Shown one piece after another: positions 1-14,400 of a stretch of DNA of 64,000 nt. The position numbers were made by a program, and so were the translations under genes. The first letter of the stretch is position 1. Every line of letters starts with the position of its first letter. The notes below the pieces were generated by a model that ran no database searches, had not been told where the DNA came from, and saw only the letters and a list, made by a program, of their open reading frames with translations. The stretch comes from Daphnia pulex (lineage: Eukaryota; Arthropoda; Branchiopoda; Diplostraca; Daphniidae), in the NCBI RefSeq assembly GCF_021134715.1, contig NC_060019.1, positions 10,988,001 through 11,052,000 on the forward strand, in the 5' to 3' direction.

Positions 1-2298
1 TCGAGGAGGTGGTCACACAATTTTCCAAGTTGCTCTTGGAAGTGTTTAAAGTTCAGATATTTTCACATTTGATCGTTTGTACCCACAGACAAAGTTGTAA
101 AAAACAAGCCTAAATCTGCAGTCGTTTCTACAAATGAATTATTAAGTGACTGAGCAAACGAAAATGGCAAGAGGATACAGTTCCAGTCAAACGCCTAACT
201 CGGGAATAAAATAATCCTACTCCATAACGATTGATAATCAACGGCACCAATTGGTCAAAAAGGAAGAATAGCTAAAAATTGTTCCTACCTTTAAGCCTGG
301 GAAATATACGGCCAGGCATCCACAAGTGCCATCCATCCGTTGAAAAGTTGAATCCACCAGACAAGGTAGGGTCCTCGTGAATACACCCACACACACATGG
401 GCATACACGAGGGCAGAGAGGATTTAAAGAGAAGAACTCGATCGTCATCGCTATAGTTTCTCCCAATCAAGAGGAATCCTGTTTAATCTGAATGAAAAAT
501 TTAAAAAGTTGGGTTACGAAAACTTATTGGCAGAAACAACAAGTAAGTCAATTGAAAATGGGATAGTGGGTAAACGTGGGGTGAAAGCCAAACATATGCA
601 TCATTAAAATATCTAGTAGGTCGCAGGAATAAAAAGTAAGACAAATAATTACCCAAGCAGTGAGATTGTTGCTGACGACAGGCACAAGGAAAACTGGCAT
701 ATGGTTAGGTCTGGGCTGGCCCTAGTCTCACAATTGCACAAAAGAAAAGGTTATGTAAAGAGCAAACAAAATGCCATGCAAGGGGGCTTACATGATAATT
801 GCTAGTCAAGAATCAAGAGCTCAAGACCAACATTTCACAATTTTGGAAAAGGTTGAACGTTTAACTCTTCTCATTTAATTCCTATACTCATTTTATTTAT
901 CTTTTCAGTTTTATTTACCTGCTAAACAGCACCGAATGTATGTGAAGCGATTCCATCACACCACCTGTGATGAGACGACTACATTTATTTCGAAAATCGA
1001 AATTGTGAAACAAAGCAGACGACACTAATATTCTAATCAGCCATGCTTCCTTAAGATATCGATAGAAATTTGATTACAAATCGACCCCTTACCCTAAATC
1101 TAAACCGCGAATAGTCAAATACGATGAAAGTGGATTCGCTGGACGGATCGGAATTATTTTAACATTTAAATAGTTCGTCTCATCAATTTACACTTACAAC
1201 CTTACAACGAATAATTTAAAAAAACGTACAAATTTGCATGAAAGCCCCAGATAATTACTTTATTAAGACCGAAAAAGACCTAAGACTCTCATGGTAGCCA
1301 ATTGGGAATAATAGCACGTGTATTATTAGTGGGTACGTGTAGCAGCTCTATTTACTCCGGAGAAACAATCGCGCCGAGTAATATAGGGGAATTAAAAAAG
1401 AAATCAATTAATAAATCATAGAAGCGCTGAAAAGGAATCCAGGCTAGTAGCCTAGACACACACACACACTGCCGCGATTTAATCTGGAAAGTCTCATTAA
1501 TATTTGATGTCGTGGAACCCTGAGGCCAACCTCAAAGGGGATTACGTATCCATATTCTGCATAATAGACGATGCTGGCGTATAGTAGTATACACTCTGCT
1601 AACAGGTATAACACAGATGATGGGGCAATATGGAAGGATTGATCCTCGATCGAATAATCCCGGTCATACTATTCTATGTGTGTCTGGCACACCTAATCGA
1701 AGCCGACCAGCTGGCCCTCCTGATTATTATTATTACGTTCGTGTTAGAGCGCGGCCCAGGTCAACAGGATTCACGCGAGACGTCATCGGCTGGCGATATC
1801 TTCCGCCTGCCAGCCGCCACCGCCGCCACACTTCATTTATGTTATCTTATCCACATTCATGTGTGTGTGTGTGTGGCGTCGGCGTCGGTCGGGTCTCTAT
1901 TCTAATAATAATCAGAATAATATTCGAGCGTATCAAATGTCAAATTTACTGGGCGTTCAAATATCCCGCCAAGGCTATTTTATAAATATATGTAGTTCCG
2001 CGTGAGATATCTAGATGACACATGTTGACTTTTATTTTTCTAGAAATATACGATAAACGCTTATTATTGTGTCTACGGAGTGATAATATAAACTGATATT
2101 ATGTATAGATGTATAAAAAGGCGTGTGGCAGAGACCCCCTCTTTTCCTGTGTACGTGTGATTCACACAACTGATGATGCCTGTGATGTCATTTCTTCTTT
2201 TTTCCGGTGTGAATGAAACTTCCGTCTCCCCCCACCGTCCATTCATCGCAAACGGGCCGCTTTTTGCGTGAATGAACGGGCGGGACTATTTTAAATCA

Positions 2299-2313
2299 CG
2301 CGCGCGCGCGCGC
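2299..2313. repeat. (CG)n alternating purine-pyrimidine tract
   Basis: An uninterrupted CG alternation of about 15 bases, a sequence class able to adopt Z-DNA. It is unusual in animal genomes that lose CpG by methylation, so its survival fits the low methylation of arthropod genomes. Confidence 0.85.
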
Positions 2314-4871
2314 ACCTCTGCATAATAATAATCATTCTATATATATACACGCGCTCCTGTGATGACGAGATCAATGTCAAAAGAGAGAATGTGAAAAGAG
2401 CAGAGAGATGGATAGGATTCGACCTGTCATTTGCAGGGCCGGTTTTTGATGCTAGGCAAAAGGAAATTGTGCCGCACCTCAAGGCGACAGCCCGCGTGCA
2501 AACATCTACACATATAGCCCGGTCTCTATTTTCCCCTCGGCTACCCCCGACGGCGTTGTCTCTTTCAATGTACACCCGCAGTTGAAAATGATTTTGATTT
2601 CTGCCTTGTAAAACAAAAAGAAAAGAAACAGCCATGCAGCCCGGCGACTGAATAGATTTTGGCTCCTGGTTGTTGTTCATGATGCGTGCATAGAGATTTC
2701 ACTCCTAAAAGCTCTGACTCTTTTGTTAGCAGTTGATTTCTCCCCAAAAATAAAAAGAGCCATATAAGAGAGATATAGCTCCTGGCGCGGAGGTGTTTGC
2801 TGCCTATATGTATACATGAATGGAGGCGTGGGAGGACCAGCAGAGTTGGCTGCTGGATGGATGGATGAACGGATGAATGGAATAGATCAGTTTCAGCGTC
2901 AGCAGAGAAATGCTGCATGCGCTATTATTATATATCTAGTAGTAGATAGTCGACTGATGCCGGCGTTTGTTTGTTGTATCTGGGAATATATAGAAGGAGA
3001 GAATAGGAATAAGGCGACGGCGACGCCTTGTGCTCCTGATGCTGCTGTCGAGAGATTTTGTTGACTCGGCGTTTCCTGCCGCTCCATCAGCTATAGACTC
3101 GCCCGGGCCTATATCGCTTCCGCCCTGTGTATATTATGTACACACATCTTCTCATATGAACTATACAAGGCCGGCGATTGACTACGTATCTAGTGAAAGG
3201 GAAGCCGGAAAAAGGTGTGTGTGTGTGTGTGGGGTGGGGGGTCCAAAAGCGCTTTGGCTATAGAAATCTATGACTTTCTTTATTTCATTCATAAAACGAA
3301 TAAGGAATGTCTTGCTGTGTGTGACCCACTGCGGAACCGATTGCGCCCGCTAAAAGGTTATTCAGTTCGGCCTATATAGAATGTCATTGAAAGCTGGCCA
3401 AAATGGGCCAACATCAGCAGCAGCCAAGGCCGGCGTATAGATGATATCAGCATCACAGCTAGCGCTAGCAGTCTCAGAGCCTTGAAAGAAAACGAGGCCA
3501 ATCAAAGAGCGAATAGCCACAAAACACAACACAGCAAAAGAGAGACATGTATAGAAATGATGATGAACAATAATAATAATACAGATTTCTCTGCTGATGG
3601 CGGCCTTAAGACATGCCGGCAGACTCTGCTGCTGCAATCGCCCGTTTCTAGAGAGAGAGGCCTTGGACTCTTGGGTGCGAGCTTTTTGCTCCTAGCTGTG
3701 CCTCGTATTGATAGACAGACAGCAGCAGACAATATCTAAAGGGCTCCTGGTGATGCAGGCAACTGCGTTTCTAATGAAAAAAGGAAAAAACCTACACGAT
3801 GACGGCCTCTCAGCAGCCCGTCATCGGCTTTCATCCATGTATATATGTGTGTAGTGTAGCCTATAGTGTCTGCTGGGTGGATATGTCGAATTGACGAGGC
3901 TCATTATCAGTCGCTAATACCTCGCCATTCTCTCCTTTGGCTGGGCTCCTTTTCTGCTGGGCTCCGTTATATTCTCCGCGCCAGGAGCCAACATCAGCAG
4001 ATAGAATATAAGGAAAACAACCCACGCGCCCAGCCAAGCCTCGCCCGGCTGCCGAGTGCTCACGCCTCTCCTCTCACTGCTGCTGGAACGCTCTAATGAA
4101 CTGCCGTTGTCTTTCGATATTATCACATTGATTGAGACAGAAAATATTCCCGAGATATCTATCACAAGAGCAGGATTTTTCGGGATCAGCCGAGGCTGAA
4201 TCCCGCCGAATAAATCGGAAAGAAATAGGCTCTCTCCCGCGCGATGTGTGTCAATGGAGTTAATTTGGCACGTTCATTTCTATAACATATATTTCTATCA
4301 ACGCCTTTATTGAATGGATATGTTTAGAGATGCTCTGCTCATGTGGTACTCTATCCTCTATAGTCTAGAATTAAAAATAAGCGAAAAAGAATTTTGCGTA
4401 AAAATGAAATCATTCCGGATGATGGAATTCATCCGTTCATCGTTATCAAGTGTATGTATAGTAGCTACACGTTGTGTCAAAAGTGTGTGTGCAGAGGAGG
4501 CGCTTGATAGTTATTAGAATAGTATACATACTGTAGGAGCTCAAGTGTGGAGATAATGGATCTGCTGCACTCAAAGTCTCCATGTTTTCGAGGCTAAATA
4601 GATAATGTAAGCGAGTAGTTCTCTCTCTCTCGTCAGAAGAAGAAGAGAGGACACAATTTGGGTTCAAATTTATATTCGAACCCGAAAAAAAAGGTTGTTG
4701 GAAAATGGTCGGTGTAAATCAAATGCGTGCGAAACCCCATCTGGTGGCCTTACGCTCGACATTTTCCCCTGGAAAAAAAATAAGTGAAATAGGAGCTCGC
4801 CGACTGCTATATTTGTGCTGATGTATCAAAGCCTCTTTTGCCAGCGTTTTTCTTCTTAAAGGAATATCAAA

Positions 4872-4893
4872 AGAGAGAGAGAGAGAGAGAGAG
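4872..4893. repeat. (GA)n microsatellite
   Basis: An uninterrupted GA dinucleotide run of about 22 bases. Similar GA/TC runs recur at about 11693-11710, 22266-22287 and 24472-24487. In arthropods such runs can be bound by GAGA factor; binding here is only a possibility. Confidence 0.85.
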
Positions 4894-6369
4894 TTTGAAA
4901 AGGTCAGCCTCTCTCTGGAGCCATTTTTTTCTAGCTAGCTGCGTTATAAAAGAGACGAGAAAAAGACTTCCTGGGCGGCTGATGCACAGGGCCGAGCATT
5001 CATCCGGTGCGCAGCAGCAGCAGCTACCCTGTAATTTGACTTTAAATATCTTTCATCTCAAAACGTATAATATTCATATTAATATTGTATTCATCTCCCC
5101 AGGAAAATTTCTAGTTCTTTTCCAAAACATTTCCTGGCTGGCGGAATTGTGTCGTCATCATGAAACAATTCAACTGCTGCTGCTGAGCCCGTGCTGCGGG
5201 TGTGATTTTCTGGCTTCTTCATTCCGGATGGTCGCGATCTATTTCATTATTATAGTCTCTTTGTTTGAAAATGGAATGTGACGATGCTGGGCCGTCTATA
5301 TATATGCCCGCGTCTTGTGCTGTGTGTACTAAATGTCATATGGGAAGTTTTGTTGCTTTGCATATGATTGCGGCGGATATTATTAAGAGATGACAAAAGG
5401 TGGCGGTTATTATATATAGGCCTCCAAATAGAGCTAGCTATACATGTAATCATTATATTCAGGGCTATATAATAATATGCGTGGGCGATAAAATAGCGTC
5501 GGGTATAGACTCTACATGCAGACGATGTGTGGTGTGTGTAGACGCTGATGAGGACCAACAGGAGATGGACGCCGGGGCGCCCTATTATAATATGTGTCTA
5601 TATGGCCGGGGCTCCTGCATTTGGTTGCGTAGGGGGGGTTGGGAGGAGTGGGCGGAGAGATTTAATTAGTCGCATCATAGTCAGGAGGAATGTCAATACG
5701 TTCTACTGCTGCTGTTGTGCTCTATATCGCTTTTAATATATCTACTATAGGCTATACCGGCGTTGTGTGTGTGTGTGTTTGTATACAGCCGCCCCGTATA
5801 TGCCATCGTGTGACATTGAGACAGTTTGGCGGAGTTCCACATTATTGTCATATCCATCCATCCATCCAGCCGGCCGGCCGCCCAGCAGCATCCCGTTTTA
5901 TATAACATTGCAGTCGCCGCCCTTTCCCCGTGACATTGTTTAGATACTTTGAAATTCCCGCACTTTTTTTTTCGTATCTTAATTGAGGAAATCTTAATGA
6001 ATCTACTAAAAACCATTTTTTGTAATGGTGTTGTGTAACATAGACCCAAGAATCATGCCTGTGATAATATCGATTGCTGGTCCAACATTTCCGTGTTCAA
6101 ATCTCGATGTATTTTCGCGGGTTTTTTATTGAATTTTTTTTCTTTGATTCTACCGCGGCGGAGAAAGAGAAAAGAGATTGATATTAATCTCTCTGCAGCG
6201 ATATCACATGGTCTTGCGACTGCTGCTGCTGGAAAGGCGCTTATATAGTTCGAAATATCTCGAATAGAAAAGAGAATGCCGAATAAAAGGGGGGAGAGAG
6301 AAAACTAGACGGGTTAAGCCGAGTGTCAAGCGAGTCTGTCAAAACCATCTACCGGGCTGATTGGACGAG

Positions 6370-6393
6370 CGCTGCTGCTGCTGCTGCTGCTGC
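6370..6393. repeat. (CTG)n trinucleotide repeat
   Basis: Eight CTG units in a row in non-coding DNA. Shorter CAG/CTG runs are scattered through 5-16 kb. Confidence 0.85.
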
Positions 6394-7507
6394 ATCTAGG
6401 CCCGCGCCTTGATTGATGCGGGTTTTGAAAATGACAAGAGAAAAAGAAAAAAAAAATAGAGAAGATAAGAAGAAGAAGAAATGTCTGAAATACAATAAAT
6501 CATGAGAATCAAGCGCAGCCAGAGAATGGAACTCATTTACATCATTGGCAGCAGCAGAACCCAAAGTGGAGTAGTTATATACTACTACTATACAGCCAGC
6601 ACAGTCCCCCCCTCTTCATTCTTTTCCCACTGCGCAACACACCTAGATCTTTCATTCCAGACGCTTTGTAATTATATTTCAATAGAAAAGTATTTAATAT
6701 TATATTCCGACCGAAGAAAAAAACACGCGTTTATTCTAATGCGTAGGAGGCACTTTTTTCCCCCATTGTCATTCATTAATTGGATTCTAATTTCACCAAT
6801 TCTCATCTCAGATTTTTTATTTTTGAATTCGCTTCCATTTGGCGCCGCTATCATTTACATCGACATGTCCAGCATCTAAACGCGTCACATAAAAGGCTCT
6901 CACACCAGTCTCACCTACAAGGAAAATGGTGTAGACGCAAGTGCTGCTGCCGGCCCAATTTCTATTGGGTTTTAATTAAGAAAGTCTGAAAGCGCCAGAG
7001 CCCATTGACGCCGGCGGGGAAATATAGTACGTCTATAATAATAATATGCTGCGCCACACAGCAACACGAGTGTGCCGTCCCTATATATCTACCAGTACCT
7101 CTCTCTCTCTGTAGTCTGTACAGCCGGTTCAAATAGCGGACAATCAAAAGAATCACAAGTGGCCGTTGTTGTTGACGACACCGGGACGACACCGGCCCGT
7201 CTCAATTCACCGAGTCGTGAAAGCTCTATATTAACGAATAACCCGCCCCTCCTAAATTTCATCAACTTAAAGACAATCATTTCATTTGATTTGATTTGGG
7301 GGTTTTCGGTTGTCATGTGAGTCAGTCGAATTTGGGCCGTGTGTCGTCGGGGATGACGTCATTTCAAAAGGGAGGAATTGCTGGGGCTTCCTATATATAT
7401 TATAAGTATATACGTCTATTGCCTTAGAGCTACTATATATTACATTGCGTTTTGTTTTAATCCATTATATTATACATATATATATATTCATTTTTTGTTA
7501 TTTTTCT

Positions 7508-7522
7508 CCCCCCCCCCCCCCC
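7508..7522. repeat. poly-C tract
   Basis: Fifteen consecutive C bases between a T-rich stretch and ordinary sequence. Confidence 0.9.
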
Positions 7523-10031
7523 ACTGTACCGACCCCTGACCCCCTTGAAAGACTCAGCTGTAAGGCCTCATATACACGTTGTATGTTTGGACGTCACAAA
7601 ATAGATATAGGCCGGGCTGTAATACGGAAAACATTTTAATATCCCTTTTTTTGATTATTTACCGTTGCCCTGACAACGCCTTCCGAGTGACAAATATTCG
7701 CGCCAATCTCAATTGGGGAAAATGCAATAAACGATCGAGATTGTCTATACTATAGTATTACTAGTATAGATATATACTATAAAAATATAATGTTACATAG
7801 GAAATGACTTTGATTTCGGTCGTGCTGCTTGGGCTGCTGCTGGCTGGCCCGTGTTATATAATGAAAGCGATTTCAATCGGAAAAGCGGAAATTAATTCCT
7901 CCCACCGCCTTTGGTATATATATTCAAAGCGCCGTCCAATTCCGCCGGCTCCTGGATGGGCTATAATATTTTGCCGCATCAGAGATATTAGACACGCGGA
8001 CACACAGTTTGCGGCTGACAGGCCGCTCGCACAGCAATGAAATATAATATACAGGCCTGGTGGCGCTATGATGCTGCTGTGTGTGGCGCTACCGGCTACC
8101 AACCTACCGTTTCGGCTCGACTGTGCGAAACTGTTTGTTGTTGGCTGCTCCTACTGCTGCTGTTGCCGACCGCCTGCCGGCCCGTTTTTTTCTTCTTCTT
8201 CTGGGACGGGCGAGATTGATTGAACTTGAATAGCAGCGGCGGGCAACACAGCACAGCGCGCAGAGAAAGAAGACATCATATCAGAAAGCTATATATACTA
8301 TAGACGTGTAGAAAATATGTGGCCGCGCGCGCGGAAGCTCAAATGCTGCCGGAGATATGATGGAAGATGTTGCACAGAAGCAGCAGCACAGCAGCAGCTC
8401 TTTTCCACTTTGTTTGTTGTTGCAGCAGGAGCAACAGAGTAAAAAAAGGGGGGCAACGAGAGTCGGAAATGAGCTTTGGACCGGAACTAGATATATAATA
8501 TTGCTATAGCCAGTCGCCGAAAAATTGATCAATACAATTTTATACAATGTAATAATAATAACAGCTGTACAGTATTATAATATTATAGGCTAGCTATATA
8601 GTATAGACATGGCGTAATGGAATTGCTGGACCTATATAGATCCAGCCCATTTCCTCCGCGCGGCTATACAACATGTATAATTCATCTGATGCCCACCATT
8701 TCGGAGCTACATAGCTGTCCGTTATGGTGAACTCTATTCCGTAACAGGTATACTAGCTAATACTGATGATGCAATAATCATTAGCGAGATGATTACACGT
8801 TTCGATTCTGTAACACGTTTCCATTAATGATGTAACTAGCTGGGTGGATGTACTATATACAATAGTCGAGGTAAATAGAGCAGAATCCGCACTGGACCTT
8901 GTATGTATACATATTGTATCCAGCAGTCCACATTCATTCCAGCCTATCGCCAGATATAAAATAAAAGAAAATAAAAGAAATAGAACTATTAATTTGATAT
9001 AGTTAAATGTATTTGGGATCTATGACAATCATCATAATAATCCATTCTTAAATAGCTACTGTATGTCCACCAAGGAATAGTCGGCTTCATTATACAGCAG
9101 CTATGCAATCGCTTCTATTATTATAATAACGGCCTACTAGAAGAAGAAGGATGTGGACAAGAGCTGGACGGAGCTGGACACGGCCAGATAAAAATAAAAA
9201 TGATGCCGGACAGCAGCAGGAGCAGCAGCAGCAGAGACGACGTGACATTACGTGCGGATCACGATCGTGGGAGCAGAGCTCTGCTATCTCTGTTTGACAG
9301 TCGTCTTTTCGTTCCTCTCTTATATAAAAAGAAAAAAAAATCCGAATAATAGACCAGCAAGTGCGGAATAAATGAAACCTGTATAACCACACAGCAACGC
9401 CTATAGGGACGGACGGTGTGTATAGATTGCGCCGCGGTCCGTCAGCGCTCTCTTTGATGGCCATCTTGATGGAATAACAAGCGTTGCCAACTCTATATCT
9501 ATTCTACACATTGTACATGTATAATGGGTATAGAGAAGAAACTCGGGAGTGCGAGATATGCGGATATATTCTATGTGAGTATAGTAATGATAATTAAAAA
9601 GCGCGCGCATCACCCAATTCTTATCTATAAGAGTTGAGTCGGGCGGTGCGGATATTGCCGGTGCTGCTGCTGCTGACGGTTAGATCGCGTTGCGCGGGAA
9701 TGACCGCGGGACTATCTAGACGCTGGCCAAGTGTAACTAACAGTACATGTATAGAAAAGCTCTTGTCTCGGCTCTTGTTGTATAGAGAGAGGGTGGAAAG
9801 AGGAGAAATGGGGTGGTGGTGGTGGTGGGGGGGAGATGTGCAGTTGCGTGGGCGTCCTGGGCCGCGGAGCATCAGGGGGCGGAGTCTCTGACGGTCCCTT
9901 TTTCTCTCTCTTGATTCTTCTTTCTTCGTTCGAGTTTCATCACCGTCTTCTTATAGAAAGACTTTCCTTGGCTATTCGTATCTACTGCTGTGTCGTCTGT
10001 TTGTACATATCCATCCTTTCGCTTCAGACGT

Positions 10032-10066
10032 AGAAGAAGAAGAAGAAGAAGAAGAAGAAGAGGAGG
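10032..10066. repeat. (GAA)n trinucleotide repeat
   Basis: About eleven AGA/GAA units on the + strand. A matching TTC run lies 180 bases downstream (about 10241-10257), so the two could pair as an inverted repeat. Confidence 0.8.
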
Positions 10067-10735
10067 AGCCCTCCAGTGGACGAGAGAGAGAGAGAAATAG
10101 AGGCCCGGCCTCGACTGGCTGTGCTGGATGGGCAGACTGGCAACTGGCAAGTAGTCACGGCACTACACGACCCTCTCGCTCGACAGTCACTCGCCGTAAA
10201 CGCCTGCCGCAGCTTCCTTCCTCCGTACGCTCCTCCGTATTTCTTCTTCTTCTTCTTTTTAACTTCATTTCTTCTTGCCACTAATTTCTGATGGCTGTTT
10301 AGGGTTTTGTCTTGCATTTATTCTCTTTGAGTTTTTGAATTGGGGACCATTTATAATCGTGTGTGTCTATTCACGGGGGGGATTTCACATTTTGTATTTT
10401 ATTTTTCTCCCTCCCGGTATTGCTGGGAATGGAGAGGGAAATGGGCCGCATCGGAACGGCTAGCGGGCCGCCAGATTTGAAACATTTTCGGCGGTCAACG
10501 CGCTGCGCTCCTCGTTCTGACGATTCAGCAAAGAAACTGAATTTTTTCGGCTGGAGCAATAATACACACACACACTTCCAATTGGTTCGAGTTTGAATTC
10601 ATTGGGTTGACAAAGTCGAAATTGACGGGCGGAATTCGATTCAATTTAGGGCGGGAAATTCAAATGAAAAGCTACGCCATCGGCTTCTCTGCTGGCGCTA
10701 TTTGTGTTGAATTGTGTGTGTAGACTGCAGTCGAT

Positions 10736-11407
10736 TCAGTGTCATTAATTGATTTTCCCACTGTATGTATCGCAGTTGGTGTGGAGCGGCCGGCAGCCAG
10801 AGGATTTAAAAGAAAAGAAAAAGAAAAACGCTGGGCGGGAAAAAGGAGAAAATCAAATCAAAACCTGAACGCAATTTCAAACTGCAACAATTCGGGGCCG
10901 AACGAACAAAACATCAAAACTTTGAAGAAGAAGAAGAAGAAGCTTTTAAAGGGAAGAAAAAGATCAGCCATCCGACCAACCAACCAACCAACACAAATTG
11001 AATGTGTGTCGATGCTTTCGTGTTACGGTCCTAGTGATTCGATCGGGACAGCAAACGCTTCGGCCGTCTCAGCACCAAAGGATCGCAGTCGAGTCCCAGT
11101 CAAGTACGTCGGCGGCACATAATCGAGGACTATATAAAAAGCAAAAGTGCATGCGCCCCAAAAATTTGCATCAGACATCCCCATCGCAGAGACTCGCCAA
11201 CGAATTTTCTTTCCTTTTTTCGCCGTGTGAAAAATCAAAGAAAAATCAAAAACAATCTTGATTCGTAGTAGCTATAGCCGTTGTTTTCGACAAGTGTTGC
11301 CCTGAAAATCTTTTGTCTGACATCTGCCCAATCGAAAAATTTTATCAAGAAAAACAGATCCGGACATCAATCACTTCCATCGCCGCGCGGCCGGGAATAA
11401 AAAAGGG
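10736..11407 (+). other. putative 5' non-coding first exon and promoter
   Basis: A TCAGT initiator lies at 10736-10740 and a strong splice donor (GGG followed by GTAAGT) ends the segment at 11407. Inside it a TATATAAA box (11131-11138) and a POU-type octamer ATTTGCAT (11164-11171) could mark a second, internal start. No long plausible protein is encoded. I interpret it as the leader exon of the gene coding from 16207, joined to an acceptor near 15961 or 16090. The exon is supported by signals only, not by homology. Confidence 0.35.
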
Positions 11408-14400
11408 GTAAGTTTGATTGGGGATATTATTATCCGATTATATTTGATTTATATAGCCTACGTAGTAATAATATGTGTAGAGGATGCTATTAGAGAAGAA
11501 GAAGAGGACGACATCAGTCTATAGCAGACACTTGATATCTTGACGTTGATTTCTTTGGGCTCTTTGGGCGGCTCTTTGGTCACGCGTCGTCATGGTGCTT
11601 TTGTGTGTGTGTTTATATTGATGTACATGTAGCTATACCGAGTTCTCTTTGACTTTGATCAATGGGCCTCGGTCATCAGTCAGTCAGTCAGGAGAGAGAG
11701 AGAGAGAGAGCTGAAAGCTGAGCTGCCAATGATATCTCCTATATTTTATAAGACCGGCGAGATGGTTTCATCTTCTATGATATGATATAAATGTGATCAT
11801 GTCCGAAGAAAAAATTCTGATTCATTTAATGTTTTCTTCTCTGTTTCTACTTTTGCTATTTATTCGGATGATGGCGGACTAACCAAATCTTCGTGCTACA
11901 CGCTATAGAGATTTGGTGTACACAAAAAAGAAGGGGACCGTTCACTTTGCGTGTGTTGCTATTGATGAAGGGAGCAGCCATAGTCACGGAAAAGCAGGAG
12001 CATTTGATATATCTCTCTCTATACCATGGCTCTTATTATAGGCTAATTCCTATAGCTCCTATATGACGATATATAGGATACATGTGTATAGCTTTTTTCC
12101 TCCTTTATTTCGATACAGTATGTATAAAGATATTAAGGAAGGAAGGAGAGAGAGATAGGCCGATGATGATGTAGTAGAGAAGCACGAGGGGGAAGTTGGT
12201 AAGGGTCAGCCGACGTATATTGACGTCGATGAGCGTCGGCTTTTTCTTTTTCTCTCCGAGGGAAATCGCCACTTTTGCAATAGATAAAGGTATATATAGC
12301 CAATATCTACGTAGCTATACTACGTATAAATCTCCTTATATATACAGGCGGAATTGGTAGGTCTTCTCCTTGTTGTTTTGATTTTGTAGTGTCGTCATCA
12401 AGCGATGGCCAGCGACACGGAAAAGTCAAAAGTTTTCTGATATAATTATTCCGCCCACCAGCAGCGGATTTAAATGATTTTCAACTTAATTCTTAAACCC
12501 CGACTGTTGATTTCATTCAATTTAAAATAAGATCGAAAAAAAAAATAAATAAATAAATAAAACCGCAATCAAAATGGAATCAAAAATGAAAAGAGGAAAT
12601 GTTATTTCTATTGTCAAGTTTGGGCGTCGTGATTGAATGTCAAAAGGGAATTTAAAACGCGACGTGTGCTGCGGCAGGCGCGCGGGGGAGAGATGAGACA
12701 AGTCGATTCCGCCCATTCGGCAAATGCGTTAAACACACACGCGCTAGCTGTATATGTGTAGGATAGACGTGTGAAGGGAGAGAAGAGGCAGAAGAAGAAG
12801 AAGATCGTGAGCGGAATGGAAATGCCGGATCAAAAACTTTGTCAATATATAACTCTTCTCCTCCGTGTTTTTTCGACCCTAAAGGGATTGTATTACATCT
12901 CGAAAAACCCATACAGCCTGGCGTTAGTGCTGCTGTGTGCTGTGGGTGATGTGTGCGGGATCGGCGGCATCAGGTGCCTCGTCCCCACGATTAGCCAATC
13001 GGCGCTAAACAAACGCCAGAACAGCATCGGGACTAGACACTTTGACGTGCTGCTCCTGAACTGCTAGCTGTTCCCCCTTTATTCTCATTTTATTGATTCC
13101 CTCCCGGCCGCTCCTTTTTCAATAAGTTTTCCTCTTATTTTTCGAAATAAAAAAGTATTGGAGAGAATCAGCCGACGGCCTATATAAAAGGTTAGATCCC
13201 TGGGTTGAATCCAGCAGCAGCAATCCGACTGATTGGACAGCACACATGGCCGTTCGTCCTGATACATAAACTGGACAACCTGACGTCCATCTGTAGAGAG
13301 AGAGAGGCCGATATATACTGTAGTAGTCCTGGACATGTGTTGTGCACCAGTCTCTTGTATAATAATCCCGGCAGCGTCCAGCAGGAGGAGAGAGCCACCA
13401 TTACTGCAAGTGGACAGACATTATTACATTGATCCGAATTTATAGGTCGGAAAAGGTGAAATCTTTAGATTTTCAGGTGATTGGTCTCCGAAGTAATTAA
13501 GGACGCCGTGCTGCTGGCTGGCTGATGGCCCGGCATATTGAATGTGTGTGTGTGTCTTTCGTATTTCGTTTATAGCCAGTATAATATATAGCGGGAAAAG
13601 AATAAATCAAAACTATAACAACAGAACCTTGTGATGTCGAGTCTGACGTGAATTAAAAAATAAATAAAATTTAATCCCTTTTTTTTAATGATGAAATGAA
13701 AAATACATCCAAGAATTATAAATGCGATTCAATGTAGTAGTTTGAACGGGTTATAGTCGTGACGTCATGGTTGTCATATCTCTCTACATACAACCAGCAG
13801 CCTAGGAGCCTTTTAGATCTTCGCTTCTTCTTATTCCCTCCTTTATTTAAATATTTTATTTATTCTAAATAGTTGTAGTAGTCTAAGCTCCTGTGTGTTC
13901 TTTTTGGCCGTGTGAGCATTTCGCTCGGCTTGATTTAAATAAGAGACCACCACACACATGCACAGACACACGAGTTCAAATGCAACACAGACGCACGTAC
14001 GCGAGTATTTATCCGTTGAAACGTCATCGTCACCGCGTCATTTATTGACGTAAACTGGCGAGTGCTGCTGCTGGGGGGTGGGGTTTTGGGGGCTTTTTGC
14101 GCCTCTCCTCTTCCTAACCCCCCCACACACACACCGAACCGAATTTAAAATTCAGAAAGACACATACAAATTCTCTAGTAATATATCCTACTAAATCGCT
14201 ATGTGCTGCCATGTAGACGTAATGTATTAGCGGCTTCTTGGCTGATGGCCGGGTCAACCCACGCCGCTTCGGCTATTGTCACAACACGGTCGTCGTCACG
14301 GCGACATCACATTTGGCCATCAGTTTGTCTTCTTCTTCTTCTTTTTCTTCTTCTTGTTATAACAGCCGAAAGGCCTTTGAAAATCCCGATGGATGATTAT

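Larger units (their letters stand above)
1..10735. other. gene-poor, simple-sequence upstream region
   Basis: I find no convincing coding gene in this stretch. The first 1.5 kb is ordinary mixed sequence. From about 1.6 kb on, the DNA is dominated by short repeats, TATA-rich palindromes of the CTATATAG type and CAG/CTG runs. Open frames here are short, repeat-driven and lack family features. TATAAA-like boxes occur near 2112 (TATAAAAAGGCG) without any supported transcript. The region most plausibly serves as the 5' regulatory domain or an upstream intron of the + strand gene whose coding part begins at 16207; that assignment is an inference from position. Confidence 0.5.

Noticed and set aside
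272-466. Short - strand frame with a possible exon (SGGFNFSTDGWHLWMPG) and donor GTAGGA near 286
   Set aside because: No neighbouring exon, no recognised family and only a moderate splice signal; chance cannot be excluded.
13181-13220. tRNA B-box-like GGTTGAATCC
   Set aside because: No A box, acceptor stem or cloverleaf around it.
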